Below are positions 7,587 to 16,348 of a DNA stretch of 64,000 nucleotides, one piece after another. The notes under the pieces were generated by a model, which worked only from the letters and a program-made list of their open reading frames with translations, had not been told where the DNA came from and did no database searches. This stretch comes from Salmonella bongori NCTC 12419 (lineage in GTDB: Bacteria > Pseudomonadota > Gammaproteobacteria > Enterobacterales > Enterobacteriaceae), in assembly GCF_000252995.1 (NCBI RefSeq), contig NC_015761.1:2046001-2110000 (forward strand). Reading direction: 5' to 3'. The translations under genes and the position numbers were made by a program. The first letter of the stretch is position 1; each line of letters starts with the position of its first letter.

Positions 7587-9017
7587 GTGACAGTTAAAAA
7601 CGACAGCATACAGAACACCTACCTCTTCCACGATTACGAAACCTTCGGCACGCATCCGGCCCTTGACAGACCCGCGCAATTCGCCGCGATTCGTACGGAT
7701 AGCGACTTTAATATTATTGGCGAACCAGAGGTGTTTTATTGCAAACCCGCCGATGATTATCTGCCGCAGCCCGGCGCGGTACTGATTACCGGTATAACGC
7801 CGCAAGAGGCGCGTGAGAAAGGAGAAAACGAAGCTGCTTTCGCCAGACGCATCCATGCCCTGTTTACCGTTCCCAAAACCTGTGTTGTGGGTTACAACAA
7901 CGTTCGTTTTGATGATGAAGTCACGCGCAATATCTTTTATCGCAATTTTTACGATCCCTACGCCTGGAGCTGGCAGCATGATAATTCACGCTGGGATCTG
8001 CTGGATGTCATGCGCGCCTGCTATGCGCTGCGTCCGGAGGGAATAAACTGGCCGGAAAACGATGACGGCCTGCCCAGTTTTCGTCTGGAACATCTAACCC
8101 AGGCAAACGGTATCGAACACAGCAACGCTCACGATGCAATGGCCGACGTCTACGCCACTATCGCGATGGCGCAACTGGTGAAATCACGCCAGCCACGTCT
8201 GTTTGATTATCTTTACAGCCATCGCAGTAAACACAAACTGGCGGCGCTAATTGACGTTCCGCAGATGAAACCGCTGGTGCATATCTCCGGTATGTTCGGC
8301 GCATGGCGCGGTAATACAAGCTGGGTCGCGCCGCTGGCATGGCATCCCGACAACCGTAATGCAGTGATCATGGTCGATTTAGCAGGCGATATTTCTCCTC
8401 TTCTTGAACTGGACAGCAATGCCCTTCGCGAACGGCTTTATACGGCCAAAGCCGATCTTGGCGATAACGCCGCAGTGCCGGTAAAGCTGGTGCATATCAA
8501 TAAATGTCCGGTACTGGCGCAGGCGAATACGCTGCGCCCGGAGGATGCAGACCGGCTGGGTATTAACCGCCAGCACTGCCTGGATAATTTGAAAGTACTG
8601 CGTGAAAATCCACAGGTACGCGATAAAGTGGTAGCGATTTTCGCCGAAGCCGAGCCTTTTACCGCGCCGGATAACGTTGATGCCCAGCTTTACGATGGCT
8701 TTTTCAGTGATGCCGATCGCGCGGCCATGAAAATCGTACTCGAAACCGAACCACGTAACCTGCCCGCGCTGGATATTACTTTTGTCGATAAACGTATTGA
8801 GAAACTGCTGTTTAATTACCGCGCACGCAATTTTCCCGGTACGCTGGATGACGCAGAGCAGCTGCGCTGGCTGGAGCATCGCCGCCAGGTGCTGACGCCG
8901 GAATTTTTACAACAATATGCCAACGAATTGCAGATGCTTTCTCAGCAGTATGCGGAAGATAAAACGAAGCTGGGGTTACTGAAAGCACTGTGGCAGTACG
9001 CGACTGAAATCGTGTAA
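7587..9017 (+). CDS. sbcB: Exodeoxyribonuclease I SbcB
   Basis: This 476-residue exonuclease I degrades single-stranded DNA 3' to 5' and acts in mismatch repair and recombination. The DEDDh exonuclease motif is visible at the N-terminus (FHDYETFGTHP, D16 and E18), with later acidic residues and the catalytic His in GIEHSNAHDAMADV. The rest aligns with the SH3-like and C-terminal helical regions of E. coli ExoI, which has 475 residues. The start is a GTG at 7587, with an AGGCG stretch about 11 bases upstream. A TGA closes the frame that would extend from the nearer upstream GTG. It forms the core-genome border of the accessory segment. Confidence 0.97.
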   Translation: MTVKNDSIQNTYLFHDYETFGTHPALDRPAQFAAIRTDSDFNIIGEPEVFYCKPADDYLPQPGAVLITGITPQEAREKGENEAAFARRIHALFTVPKTCVVGYNNVRFDDEVTRNIFYRNFYDPYAWSWQHDNSRWDLLDVMRACYALRPEGINWPENDDGLPSFRLEHLTQANGIEHSNAHDAMADVYATIAMAQLVKSRQPRLFDYLYSHRSKHKLAALIDVPQMKPLVHISGMFGAWRGNTSWVAPLAWHPDNRNAVIMVDLAGDISPLLELDSNALRERLYTAKADLGDNAAVPVKLVHINKCPVLAQANTLRPEDADRLGINRQHCLDNLKVLRENPQVRDKVVAIFAEAEPFTAPDNVDAQLYDGFFSDADRAAMKIVLETEPRNLPALDITFVDKRIEKLLFNYRARNFPGTLDDAEQLRWLEHRRQVLTPEFLQQYANELQMLSQQYAEDKTKLGLLKALWQYATEIV

Positions 9018-9079
9018 TTGCTCAATACCCTGAAGGCGCTGCGTTTATCAGGCCGGGATGACAGGCTTTGTTAATCCAG

Positions 9080-9108
9080 GCCGGATAACGCTTTCGCGGC
9101 TATCCGGC
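9080..9108. repeat. REP/BIME element downstream of sbcB
   Basis: This is an imperfect palindrome of the enterobacterial REP type, GCCGGATAACG with the complementary GGCTATCCGGC. A second, partial REP-like stretch (GGCGCTGCGTTTATCAGGCC) lies at 9034-9053. Together they form a small BIME between the convergent sbcB and plaP genes. Confidence 0.75.
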
Positions 9109-9125
9109 AACTATGCAGGATAACA

Positions 9126-9156
9126 ACAAAAAACCGGAGGCATTGCCTCCGGTTTT
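9126..9156. terminator. Bidirectional terminator between sbcB and plaP
   Basis: The stem AACCGGAGG (9132-9140) pairs with CCTCCGGTT (9145-9153). T runs follow on both strands: TTTT on the plus strand and a longer run on the minus strand. It can end both the rightward sbcB transcript and the leftward plaP transcript. Confidence 0.8.
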
Positions 9157-9179
9157 GCTACGGTCAATGACACCTGCTA

Positions 9180-10538
9180 TCAGGCAACGTCTTCGTACTG
9201 TGGAACCGGGTTGCGGAAGCTTTTGGTTACGCACGCCAGATAAATCAGGCCGATGCCCGCCCAGATCAGACCCAGTACCATTGAGCTCTCTTCCAGGTTA
9301 ACCCACAATGCGCCAACGGTCAGTGCGCCGCACATCGGCAGGAACAAATACTGGAAGTGATCTTTCAGCGTTTTGTTACGCTTCTCGCGGATCCAGAACT
9401 GTGAAATCACAGACAGGTTAACGAAGGTAAACGCCACCAGCGCGCCAAAGTTGATCAGCGCCGTTGCCATCACCAGGTCGAAGTTGATTGCCAACAGAGC
9501 AATCGCGCCGACCAGGATGATATTCATCGACGGCGTACGCCATTTCGGATGCACGTACCCGAAGAAGCTTTTCGGGAATACGCCATCACGGCCCATCACG
9601 TACATCAGACGAGCCACACCAGCGTGAGCTGCCATACCGGAAGCCAGTACAGTAATGGTAGAGAAGATCAGCGCGCCCACCTGGAAGAACTTACCGGCCA
9701 CGTACAGCATGATTTCAGGCTGCGACGCATCCGGATCTTTAAAGCGAGAGATATCCGGGAAGTATAGCTGCAGGAAATAGGTCGCAAAGATGAAGATCAG
9801 GCCGCCGATCAGCGCGGTCAGGAAAATCGCACGCGGGATCACGCGCTCAGCATCTTTAGTCTCTTCCGACAGGTTGCTGATGCCGTCAAAACCAGTAAAG
9901 GAGAAGCACAGGATCGTCGCCCCCGTAATCATCGGGATAACGTGCGCATCACCGGACCAGAACGGACGCGTACTTGCCAGCGTACCGGCACCTTCGCCTT
10001 CAAATACGCCATAAACCACCATGCCCAAAATGACCGCAATCAGCACCACCTGCAACACCACAATCACGGTGTTGAAGTTAGCGACCGACTTGAGGCTGCG
10101 CAGGTTAAAGGCCGTCATAAAGGCCACCAACGCCACCACAAAAACCCATGACGGAATGGAGGGCACCAACGCTTCAAAATAAATTTTCGCCAACAGAATG
10201 TTGATCATCGGCGCGAACAGGTAATCGAGCAGAGAAGACCAACCAACCATGAAGCCAACGGTCGGGCTAATGGATTTCTGGGCATAGGTGTACGCCGAAC
10301 CGGCAGAAGGGTAACGACGCACCAGTTTCCCATAGCTCAACGCCGTAAACAGAATCGCGATTAACGCGAATGCATATGCCGTCGGTACGTGACCGTCAGT
10401 GAGGCCTGAAACGATACCAAATGTATCGAACAGCGTCATCGGCTGCATATAGGCAAGACCCATCATTACAACCGGAACTAACGTAAGCGTTTTACGTAAT
10501 TCCACGCGAGAGGTGTTTGGAGTAACGTTATGCGACAT
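9180..10538 (-). CDS. plaP: Low-affinity putrescine importer PlaP (YeeF), APC family
   Basis: This 452-residue amino acid/polyamine/organocation (APC) transporter with about 12 membrane segments matches E. coli PlaP, a proton-motive-force-driven putrescine importer, nearly end to end. The conserved N-terminal APC region (MMGLAYMQPMTLFDTFGIV) and the central FSFTGFDGISNLSEE are visible. The frame opens at 10544, but AGGAGA on the minus strand sits only one base from that ATG. It is about seven bases from the ATG at 10538, so the MSHNVTPN start is chosen. It is convergent with sbcB and lies downstream of yeeY, from which a terminator separates it. Confidence 0.95.
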   Translation of the reverse strand: MSHNVTPNTSRVELRKTLTLVPVVMMGLAYMQPMTLFDTFGIVSGLTDGHVPTAYAFALIAILFTALSYGKLVRRYPSAGSAYTYAQKSISPTVGFMVGWSSLLDYLFAPMINILLAKIYFEALVPSIPSWVFVVALVAFMTAFNLRSLKSVANFNTVIVVLQVVLIAVILGMVVYGVFEGEGAGTLASTRPFWSGDAHVIPMITGATILCFSFTGFDGISNLSEETKDAERVIPRAIFLTALIGGLIFIFATYFLQLYFPDISRFKDPDASQPEIMLYVAGKFFQVGALIFSTITVLASGMAAHAGVARLMYVMGRDGVFPKSFFGYVHPKWRTPSMNIILVGAIALLAINFDLVMATALINFGALVAFTFVNLSVISQFWIREKRNKTLKDHFQYLFLPMCGALTVGALWVNLEESSMVLGLIWAGIGLIYLACVTKSFRNPVPQYEDVA

Positions 10539-10687
10539 GGTCATTCTCCTTTACGGCGAATGCCGTCGCGTAAGCAAAAAATTGCCCCATTTTCTGGATT
10601 CCTCAGCGACAACAACTGTCGATTTTTAAGTAAGTATCTATCCGGTACGAAGCCCGGCCTCTTGGTATTGAATGATGTGTTTGAAGC

Positions 10688-10721
10688 AAAAAAATAACCG
10701 ACGCGTATTAAAACGTCGGTT
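10688..10721 (-). terminator. Rho-independent terminator of yeeY
   Basis: The stem AACCGACG (10696-10703) pairs with CGTCGGTT (10714-10721). On the minus strand it is followed by a run of T residues (A run at 10688-10694 on the plus strand). It lies 103 bases after the yeeY stop, between yeeY and plaP. Confidence 0.8.
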
Positions 10722-10823
10722 AGTGTCATTTTTTGCAAGCGGCGTATTCTGCCCTAAATTGAAGTGAAATGACAAGAGAATGAGAGTGCGATCAAAAAAT
10801 TATTTTTCATAACCGTTTGATTT

Positions 10824-11738
10824 TTAAACAGCCGATTTTGCATACACGCCAGCAATAGCATTATTTGCTAAAATTTCCTCCCGCCACCAGCCGCTGGCCA
10901 GTCCGGCGGTCTGTTCATTCCAGCCAATCCACACCGGTTCATATACGGTTTGCGCCGCGACTTTCTTCTCTATAAGCGCACCGCTTTCCAGAAATCGCTG
11001 CGCCAGATAACGCGGTAAATAACCGCATCCCAGGCCGCTAATTTGTAACTCCAGCTTGGTTTTAAAATCAAAAACCGTAATCGCTTCCTGAGCATCGAGT
11101 AGTTCAGACCCTATAAACCGGGACGGATGCGCATTATCACCCACTACGATCGCACGAAAGCGTTTGATCGTCTGGCGGCTGAGTGGCTCCTCTTCATGAA
11201 CCAGCGGATGATGAGGAGCGACAGCAAATACCAGTTCAAGATCGCCCAGCCTTGCAAAACCAAAACCGGTATCCGACGGCGGCGCGCGCATGGCGCCCAC
11301 GATAATGTCCGCCCTTCCCTGTGTCAGCGTCTCCCATGAACCGCCGAGAACGCCATTGACAAATTTAAGGCGCGTCACGCTGTGTTGTTGATAAAAAGCG
11401 TCGATAAGCGGAGCCAGCAGCGAAAAGGGAAAAGTATCGTCCACACCAATGATCAGTTCGTTCTCCCAACCTTCATGCAGTTTAATCGCCTGCTTTTCCA
11501 GTTCACGAACGGTATGCAGCACTTCACGGCCTTTTTCCAGTAACATTTTACCAGTTCGCGTAAATCGCGCGCGATGGCCGCTACGGTCGAGCAGTTGAAT
11601 ATTAAGATCGTTTTCCAGCTTATGAACGGTATAACTGAGGGCGGACGGCGTTTTATATAATTTTGCCGACGCCGCCGCGAAGCTGCCCTCTTTTTCTAAC
11701 GCATCAAGAATAATCAGAACGTCCAGCAGTGGTTTCAT
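10824..11738 (-). CDS. yeeY: LysR-family transcriptional regulator YeeY
   Basis: This 304-residue LysR-type regulator has an N-terminal winged helix-turn-helix (residues about 5-62: FAAASAKLYKTPSALSYTVHKL) followed by a periplasmic-binding-protein-like effector domain (about 90-290). It matches E. coli YeeY, whose target and inducer are not firmly established. The position between plaP and yeeZ is conserved in the enterobacteria. Regulation of the adjacent plaP is only a possibility. Confidence 0.9.
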   Translation of the reverse strand: MKPLLDVLIILDALEKEGSFAAASAKLYKTPSALSYTVHKLENDLNIQLLDRSGHRARFTRTGKMLLEKGREVLHTVRELEKQAIKLHEGWENELIIGVDDTFPFSLLAPLIDAFYQQHSVTRLKFVNGVLGGSWETLTQGRADIIVGAMRAPPSDTGFGFARLGDLELVFAVAPHHPLVHEEEPLSRQTIKRFRAIVVGDNAHPSRFIGSELLDAQEAITVFDFKTKLELQISGLGCGYLPRYLAQRFLESGALIEKKVAAQTVYEPVWIGWNEQTAGLASGWWREEILANNAIAGVYAKSAV

Positions 11739-11783
11739 ACTCGTCCCCTTGCGCTATATGGCGGCCATCTGCTGGATAGCGAT

Positions 11784-12608
11784 TCATTCCATCGGCATCA
11801 CCAGCGGATCGGGATATTGGTATTCAAATCCAAGCTCATTACAAATCCGGCTGCCGTCGATAATTTTACCTTTGCCGTTGTCCGGCGCATCACGAAAATG
11901 CGGCGGCTCCATTCCCAGCAAACGCGTCATTTGTGGATAGAACACATTGCGTGCCGGATGCCGCGGCGCACATATATTATAGATGTGCCCCCCTTTAGGC
12001 GCCTGTAGCAACAGGGTAATAGCCGCTACCACATCTTCAAGATGCACGAGATTGACTCCGTGTTGACCATCCGGCGCGGTTTTGCCGGCAAAGAAACGCC
12101 CGGGATGGCGTCCAGGCCCGACCAACCCCGCCAGCCGCAGAATATCCACTGACGTGCCCGGCAGATTGTGCAACCAGTCCTCCAGCTCTTTCAGCGTACG
12201 ACCGCTGGTAGTTACCGGATTGCGCGGCGTATTCTCTTTCACCACCCCTTGTGCATCGCCGTAAACAGATGTCGAGCTGGTAAAAATGATACGCGGGATG
12301 CGATATGCCAACGCACTGTCGACCAGTTCCTGCATCGCCTGAAGATAAAAATCTTCTCCCTGACCGCTACGACGTGCAGGCAGTGTTATTACCAGCGCAT
12401 CGACATCCAGCAACGCGTCAAGATCGTCCGTTTCACAAACCAGTTCCGGCTCCAGGCGCAACGGATAACTTTCGATACCACTCATACGAGCCGCTTCCAC
12501 CCCGTCAAGAGTAGTTTTGCTGCCGGTAACCTGCCAGCCTCTCGCGGCCAGCGACATTGCCAGCGGCATGCCTAACCAACCTAAACCGACAATTGCGACC
12601 TTTTTCAT
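11784..12608 (-). CDS. yeeZ: NAD(P)-binding epimerase-family protein YeeZ
   Basis: This 274-residue atypical short-chain dehydrogenase/epimerase has an N-terminal Rossmann motif GLGWLGMPLA (residues 8-17) and a mid-protein FTSSTSVYGDAQG. It matches E. coli YeeZ in length and order. The substrate is unknown. It lies immediately upstream of the his operon on the opposite strand. The yefM-yoeB toxin-antitoxin pair found at this point in E. coli K-12 is absent. Confidence 0.9.
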   Translation of the reverse strand: MKKVAIVGLGWLGMPLAMSLAARGWQVTGSKTTLDGVEAARMSGIESYPLRLEPELVCETDDLDALLDVDALVITLPARRSGQGEDFYLQAMQELVDSALAYRIPRIIFTSSTSVYGDAQGVVKENTPRNPVTTSGRTLKELEDWLHNLPGTSVDILRLAGLVGPGRHPGRFFAGKTAPDGQHGVNLVHLEDVVAAITLLLQAPKGGHIYNICAPRHPARNVFYPQMTRLLGMEPPHFRDAPDNGKGKIIDGSRICNELGFEYQYPDPLVMPME

Positions 12609-12702
12609 CCATTTTCTCCTGACTTTAACGCCTTATACATAAGGCTACGCCAGCCTGCCGTGACTGACAATTCATACTATAAATGTGAAATGAAAAAAGC
12701 GC

Positions 12703-12732
12703 TTGCTTTAAGACGTAAAAGTGGTTTAGGTT
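12703..12732 (+). promoter_or_regulatory. Promoter of the histidine operon
   Basis: A -35-like TTGCTT (12703-12708) and a -10-like TAGGTT (12727-12732) are separated by 18 bases. They lie 39 bases before the hisL leader ATG. Position and sequence agree with the known primary his promoter of Salmonella as I recall it. Confidence 0.75.
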
Positions 12733-12770
12733 AAAAGGTATCAAATGAATAAGCATTCATCGGAATTTTT

Positions 12771-12821
12771 ATGACACGCGTTCAATTTAAACACCACCAT
12801 CATCACCATCACCCTGACTAG
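12771..12821 (+). CDS. hisL: his operon leader peptide HisL
   Basis: This 16-codon peptide, MTRVQFK then seven His codons then PD, is too short for ordinary gene finding. The seven consecutive histidine codons make ribosome progress depend on charged His-tRNA, which is the sensor of the his attenuation mechanism. It lies between the his promoter and the attenuator terminator. Confidence 0.97.
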   Translation: MTRVQFKHHHHHHHPD

Positions 12822-12882
12822 TCTTTCAGGCGATGTGTGCTGGAAGACATTCAGATCTTCCACTGGTGCATGAACGCATAAG

Positions 12883-12920
12883 AAAGCCCCCGGAAGATCA
12901 TCTTCCGGGGGCTTTTTTTT
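12883..12920 (+). terminator. his operon attenuator terminator
   Basis: A strong stem pairs GCCCCCGGAAGA (12886-12897) with TCTTCCGGGGGC (12901-12912) and is followed by eight T residues. It lies between hisL and hisG. Ribosome stalling at the His codons of hisL favours the competing anti-terminator made from the intervening repeats (AGATCTTCCACTGG region). When histidine is plentiful, the terminator forms. Confidence 0.95.
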
Positions 12921-12966
12921 GGTGCGCGATATCGATCGATTCAGACAGGATAAAGAGGAACACAGC

Positions 12967-13866
12967 ATGTTAGACAACACCCGCTTACGCATAGCTATTC
13001 AGAAATCAGGCCGTTTAAGCGATGACTCACGCGAATTACTGGCCCGTTGCGGCATTAAAATTAATTTACACACTCAGCGCCTGATCGCGATGGCGGAGAA
13101 CATGCCGATTGATATTTTACGTGTGCGTGATGACGATATCCCGGGTCTGGTGATGGATGGCGTGGTCGATTTGGGCATTATCGGCGAAAACGTACTGGAA
13201 GAAGAGCTGCTAAACCGCCGCGCACAGGGTGAAGATCCGCGCTACTTTACCCTGCGCCGTCTTGATTTCGGCGGTTGCCGCCTGTCGCTCGCGATGCCGG
13301 TTGACGAAACGTGGGACGGCCCGGCGGCGCTGGACGGTAAACGTATCGCCACATCTTATCCGCACCTCCTCAAACGTTATCTCGACCAGAAAGGCGTCTC
13401 TTTTAAATCGTGTCTGTTAAATGGCTCCGTTGAAGTCGCCCCACGCGCGGGACTGGCCGATGCTATCTGCGATTTAGTCTCTACTGGCGCCACGCTTGAA
13501 GCTAACGGCCTGCGTGAAGTGGAGGTGATTTACCGGTCTAAAGCCTGTCTGATCCAGCGCGACGGTGAAATAGCGGAGAGCAAACAACTGCTGATCGATA
13601 AATTGCTGACCCGTATTCAGGGCGTGATTCAGGCGCGCGAATCGAAATACATCATGATGCACGCGCCTGGCGAACGCCTGGAAGACGTGATCGCCCTGCT
13701 GCCTGGCGCTGAGCGGCCAACGATTCTGCCACTGGCGGGCGAGCAGCAGCGTGTGGCGATGCACATGGTCAGCAGCGAAACTCTGTTCTGGGAAACCATG
13801 GAGAAGCTAAAAGCGCTTGGCGCCAGCTCGATTCTGGTACTGCCGATCGAGAAGATGATGGAGTGA
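12967..13866 (+). CDS. hisG: ATP phosphoribosyltransferase HisG
   Basis: This 299-residue enzyme catalyses the first step of histidine biosynthesis, ATP + PRPP to phosphoribosyl-ATP, and is feedback-inhibited by histidine. It is the long form with a C-terminal regulatory ACT-like domain (about residues 225-299). The frame is open upstream to 12919, but the canonical MLDNTRLRIAIQKSGRLS begins at 12967 behind AAGAGGAACACAGC. It is the first structural gene after the attenuator. Confidence 0.98.
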   Translation: MLDNTRLRIAIQKSGRLSDDSRELLARCGIKINLHTQRLIAMAENMPIDILRVRDDDIPGLVMDGVVDLGIIGENVLEEELLNRRAQGEDPRYFTLRRLDFGGCRLSLAMPVDETWDGPAALDGKRIATSYPHLLKRYLDQKGVSFKSCLLNGSVEVAPRAGLADAICDLVSTGATLEANGLREVEVIYRSKACLIQRDGEIAESKQLLIDKLLTRIQGVIQARESKYIMMHAPGERLEDVIALLPGAERPTILPLAGEQQRVAMHMVSSETLFWETMEKLKALGASSILVLPIEKMME

Positions 13867-13872
13867 TCTGAC

Positions 13873-13943
13873 GCCTGATAGCGCTGCGCTTATCAGGCCT
13901 ACGTAATGCGTTGAGTTTTGGGTTCTGTAAGCCGGATAAGGCG
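13873..13943. repeat. REP/BIME in the hisG-hisD intercistronic region
   Basis: The palindrome GCCTGATAGCG / GCTTATCAGGC (13873-13898) is followed by a second REP-like GCCGGATAAGGCG (13931-13943). The Salmonella hisG-hisD gap is a classic REP site, thought to influence mRNA stability and gyrase or IHF binding. It lies inside one operon, not at its end. Confidence 0.85.
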
Positions 13944-13967
13944 GAACCCTGTGATGGAGTAAAGACC

Positions 13968-15272
13968 ATGAGCTTCAATACCCTGATTGACTGGAACAGC
14001 TGTAACGCAGACCAGCAGCGCGAGCTACTGATGCGCCCGGCTATCTCGGCATCCGACAGCATCACCCGCACGGTGTGCGAGATTCTGGATAACGTTAAAG
14101 CGCGCGGTGACGAAGCCCTGCGTGAATACAGCGCGAAATTTGATAAGACCACCGTTAAGGCATTAAAAGTCAGTGCCGAAGAGATTGCCGCCGCCAGCGC
14201 ACGGCTGGGCGACGATCTCAAAAGCGCTATGGCAGTGGCGGTAAAAAACATCGAAACGTTCCACTCAGCGCAAATGCTGCCGTCAGTCGATGTGGAAACC
14301 CAGCCTGGCGTGCGTTGCCAGCAGGTTACGCGTCCTATCGCCTCTGTCGGGCTGTATATTCCCGGCGGTTCGGCCCCGCTCTTTTCAACCGTCCTTATGC
14401 TGGCAACGCCGGCGCGCATTGCCGGCTGTCAGAAAGTGGTTCTGTGCTCACCACCTCCTATCGCTGACGAAATCCTTTATGCGGCACAGCTGTGTGGCAT
14501 AGAAGAAATCTTTAATGTCGGCGGCGCGCAGGCGATTGCCGCTCTGGCCTTCGGCAGCGAATCGGTTCCGAAAGTCGATAAAATTTTTGGCCCTGGCAAC
14601 GCCTTTGTGACCGAAGCCAAACGTCAGGTCAGCCAGCGTCTCGACGGCGCAGCTATCGATATGCCTGCCGGGCCATCTGAAGTGCTGGTGATCGCCGACA
14701 GCGGCGCAACGCCGGATTTTGTCGCATCTGACCTGCTCTCCCAGGCAGAACACGGTCCGGATTCCCAGGTGATTTTGCTGACGCCGGATGTTGACATTGC
14801 CCGCAAGGTGGCGGAGGCGGTAGAACGTCAACTGGCAGAACTGCCGCGCGCGGACACCGCCCGGCAGGCCCTGAGCGCCAGTCGTCTGATTGTGACCAAA
14901 GATTTAGCGCAGTGCGTCGCCATCTCTAATCAGTATGGGCCGGAACACTTAATCATCCAGACGCGAAATGCGCGCGATTTGGTGGATGCGATTACCAGCG
15001 CAGGCTCGGTATTTCTCGGCGACTGGTCGCCGGAATCCGCCGGTGATTACGCTTCCGGAACCAACCATGTTTTACCGACCTATGGCTATACTGCTACCTG
15101 CTCCAGCCTGGGGTTAGCGGACTTCCAGAAACGGATGACCGTTCAGGAACTGTCGAAAGCGGGCTTTTCCGCTCTGGCATCAACCATTGAAACGTTGGCG
15201 GCGGCAGAACGTCTGACCGCCCATAAAAATGCCGTTACCCTGCGCGTAAAGGCCCTCAAGGAGCAAGCATGA
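13968..15272 (+). CDS. hisD: Histidinol dehydrogenase HisD
   Basis: This 434-residue zinc enzyme carries out the last two steps, L-histidinol to L-histidinal to L-histidine, with NAD+. It aligns from MSFNTLIDWNSC to the C-terminus with Salmonella HisD. The motif GPEHLIIQTR with later zinc-binding residues and the nucleotide-site GPGNAFVTEAKRQV are visible. The upstream open frame to 13911 is rejected because the canonical start at 13968 is preceded by GGAGTAAAGACC. It overlaps hisC by four bases. Confidence 0.98.
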   Translation: MSFNTLIDWNSCNADQQRELLMRPAISASDSITRTVCEILDNVKARGDEALREYSAKFDKTTVKALKVSAEEIAAASARLGDDLKSAMAVAVKNIETFHSAQMLPSVDVETQPGVRCQQVTRPIASVGLYIPGGSAPLFSTVLMLATPARIAGCQKVVLCSPPPIADEILYAAQLCGIEEIFNVGGAQAIAALAFGSESVPKVDKIFGPGNAFVTEAKRQVSQRLDGAAIDMPAGPSEVLVIADSGATPDFVASDLLSQAEHGPDSQVILLTPDVDIARKVAEAVERQLAELPRADTARQALSASRLIVTKDLAQCVAISNQYGPEHLIIQTRNARDLVDAITSAGSVFLGDWSPESAGDYASGTNHVLPTYGYTATCSSLGLADFQKRMTVQELSKAGFSALASTIETLAAAERLTAHKNAVTLRVKALKEQA

Positions 15273-16348
15273 GCACTGAAAATACTCTCAGCGTCGCTGA
15301 CTTAGCCCGCGAAAATGTCCGTAACCTGGTACCGTATCAGTCCGCCCGCCGTCTGGGGGGTAACGGCGATGTCTGGCTGAATGCTAACGAATTTCCGACA
15401 GCAGTGGAATTTCAGCTCACCCAACAAACACTTAACCGCTACCCGGAATGCCAGCCAAAGGCCGTGATTGAAAACTACGCGCAATACGCCGGCGTAAAGC
15501 CGGAGCAGGTGCTGGTCAGCCGCGGCGCGGATGAAGGGATTGAACTGGTGATCCGCGCCTTCTGCGAACCAGGGAAAGACGCCATTCTCTACTGCCCGCC
15601 CACTTACGGGATGTACAGCGTCAGCGCCGAAACCCTTGGCGTAGAGCGCCGGACGGTTCCCGCGCTTGAAAACTGGCAGTTAGATCTACAGGGGATTTCC
15701 GATAACCTTAACGGCGTAAAAGTGGTGTTCGTTTGTAGTCCTAATAATCCCACCGGGCAACTTATCAACCCACAAGATCTACGCACGCTGTTGGAACTGA
15801 CGCGCGGTAAAGCGATAGTCGTCGCTGACGAAGCCTATATTGAGTTTTGTCCGCAGGCCACGCTGGCAGGCTGGCTGGTTGAATATCCTCATCTGGTCAT
15901 CCTGCGCACATTGTCGAAAGCTTTTGCGCTGGCGGGGCTTCGCTGCGGCTTTACGCTGGCCAATGAAGAGGTGATAAACCTGCTGCTAAAAGTGATCGCC
16001 CCTTACCCGCTCTCTACACCAGTAGCGGATATCGCCGCCCAGGCGTTGAGTCCGCAGGGCGTCAATGCCATGCGCGAGCGCGTGGCGCAGATAGTGCAGG
16101 AACGTCAGTATCTGCTGAATGCCTTGCAACAGACCACCTGTGTGGAACAGGTCTTTGACTCTGAAACCAACTATATTCTGGCGCGATTTACCGCCTCCAG
16201 TAGTGTGTTTAAATCTTTATGGGATCAAGGCATTATCTTACGCGATCAGAATAAACAACCTTCTTTAAGCGGCTGCCTGCGGATTACGGTCGGCACCCGC
16301 CAGGAAAACCAGCGCGTCATTGACGCCTTACGTGCGGAGCCAGTATGA
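15269..16348 (+). CDS. hisC: Histidinol-phosphate aminotransferase HisC
   Basis: This 359-residue PLP-dependent class I/II aminotransferase converts imidazole-acetol phosphate and glutamate to histidinol phosphate and 2-oxoglutarate. The PLP lysine lies in RTLSKAFALAGLRCGF, and the cofactor-binding aspartate in VVADEAYIEF follows CSPNNPTG. ATGA overlaps join it to hisD on one side and to hisB on the other, so translation is probably coupled. Confidence 0.98.
   Translation: MSTENTLSVADLARENVRNLVPYQSARRLGGNGDVWLNANEFPTAVEFQLTQQTLNRYPECQPKAVIENYAQYAGVKPEQVLVSRGADEGIELVIRAFCEPGKDAILYCPPTYGMYSVSAETLGVERRTVPALENWQLDLQGISDNLNGVKVVFVCSPNNPTGQLINPQDLRTLLELTRGKAIVVADEAYIEFCPQATLAGWLVEYPHLVILRTLSKAFALAGLRCGFTLANEEVINLLLKVIAPYPLSTPVADIAAQALSPQGVNAMRERVAQIVQERQYLLNALQQTTCVEQVFDSETNYILARFTASSSVFKSLWDQGIILRDQNKQPSLSGCLRITVGTRQENQRVIDALRAEPV

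Noticed and set aside
10541..10738. 65-codon minus-strand frame between yeeY and plaP
   Set aside because: It spans the yeeY terminator hairpin and has no ribosome binding site. It is best read as the plaP leader region.
12771..12821. Seven-histidine stretch resembling an artificial affinity tag
   Set aside because: The promoter, leader length and downstream attenuator identify it as the natural HisL leader peptide.
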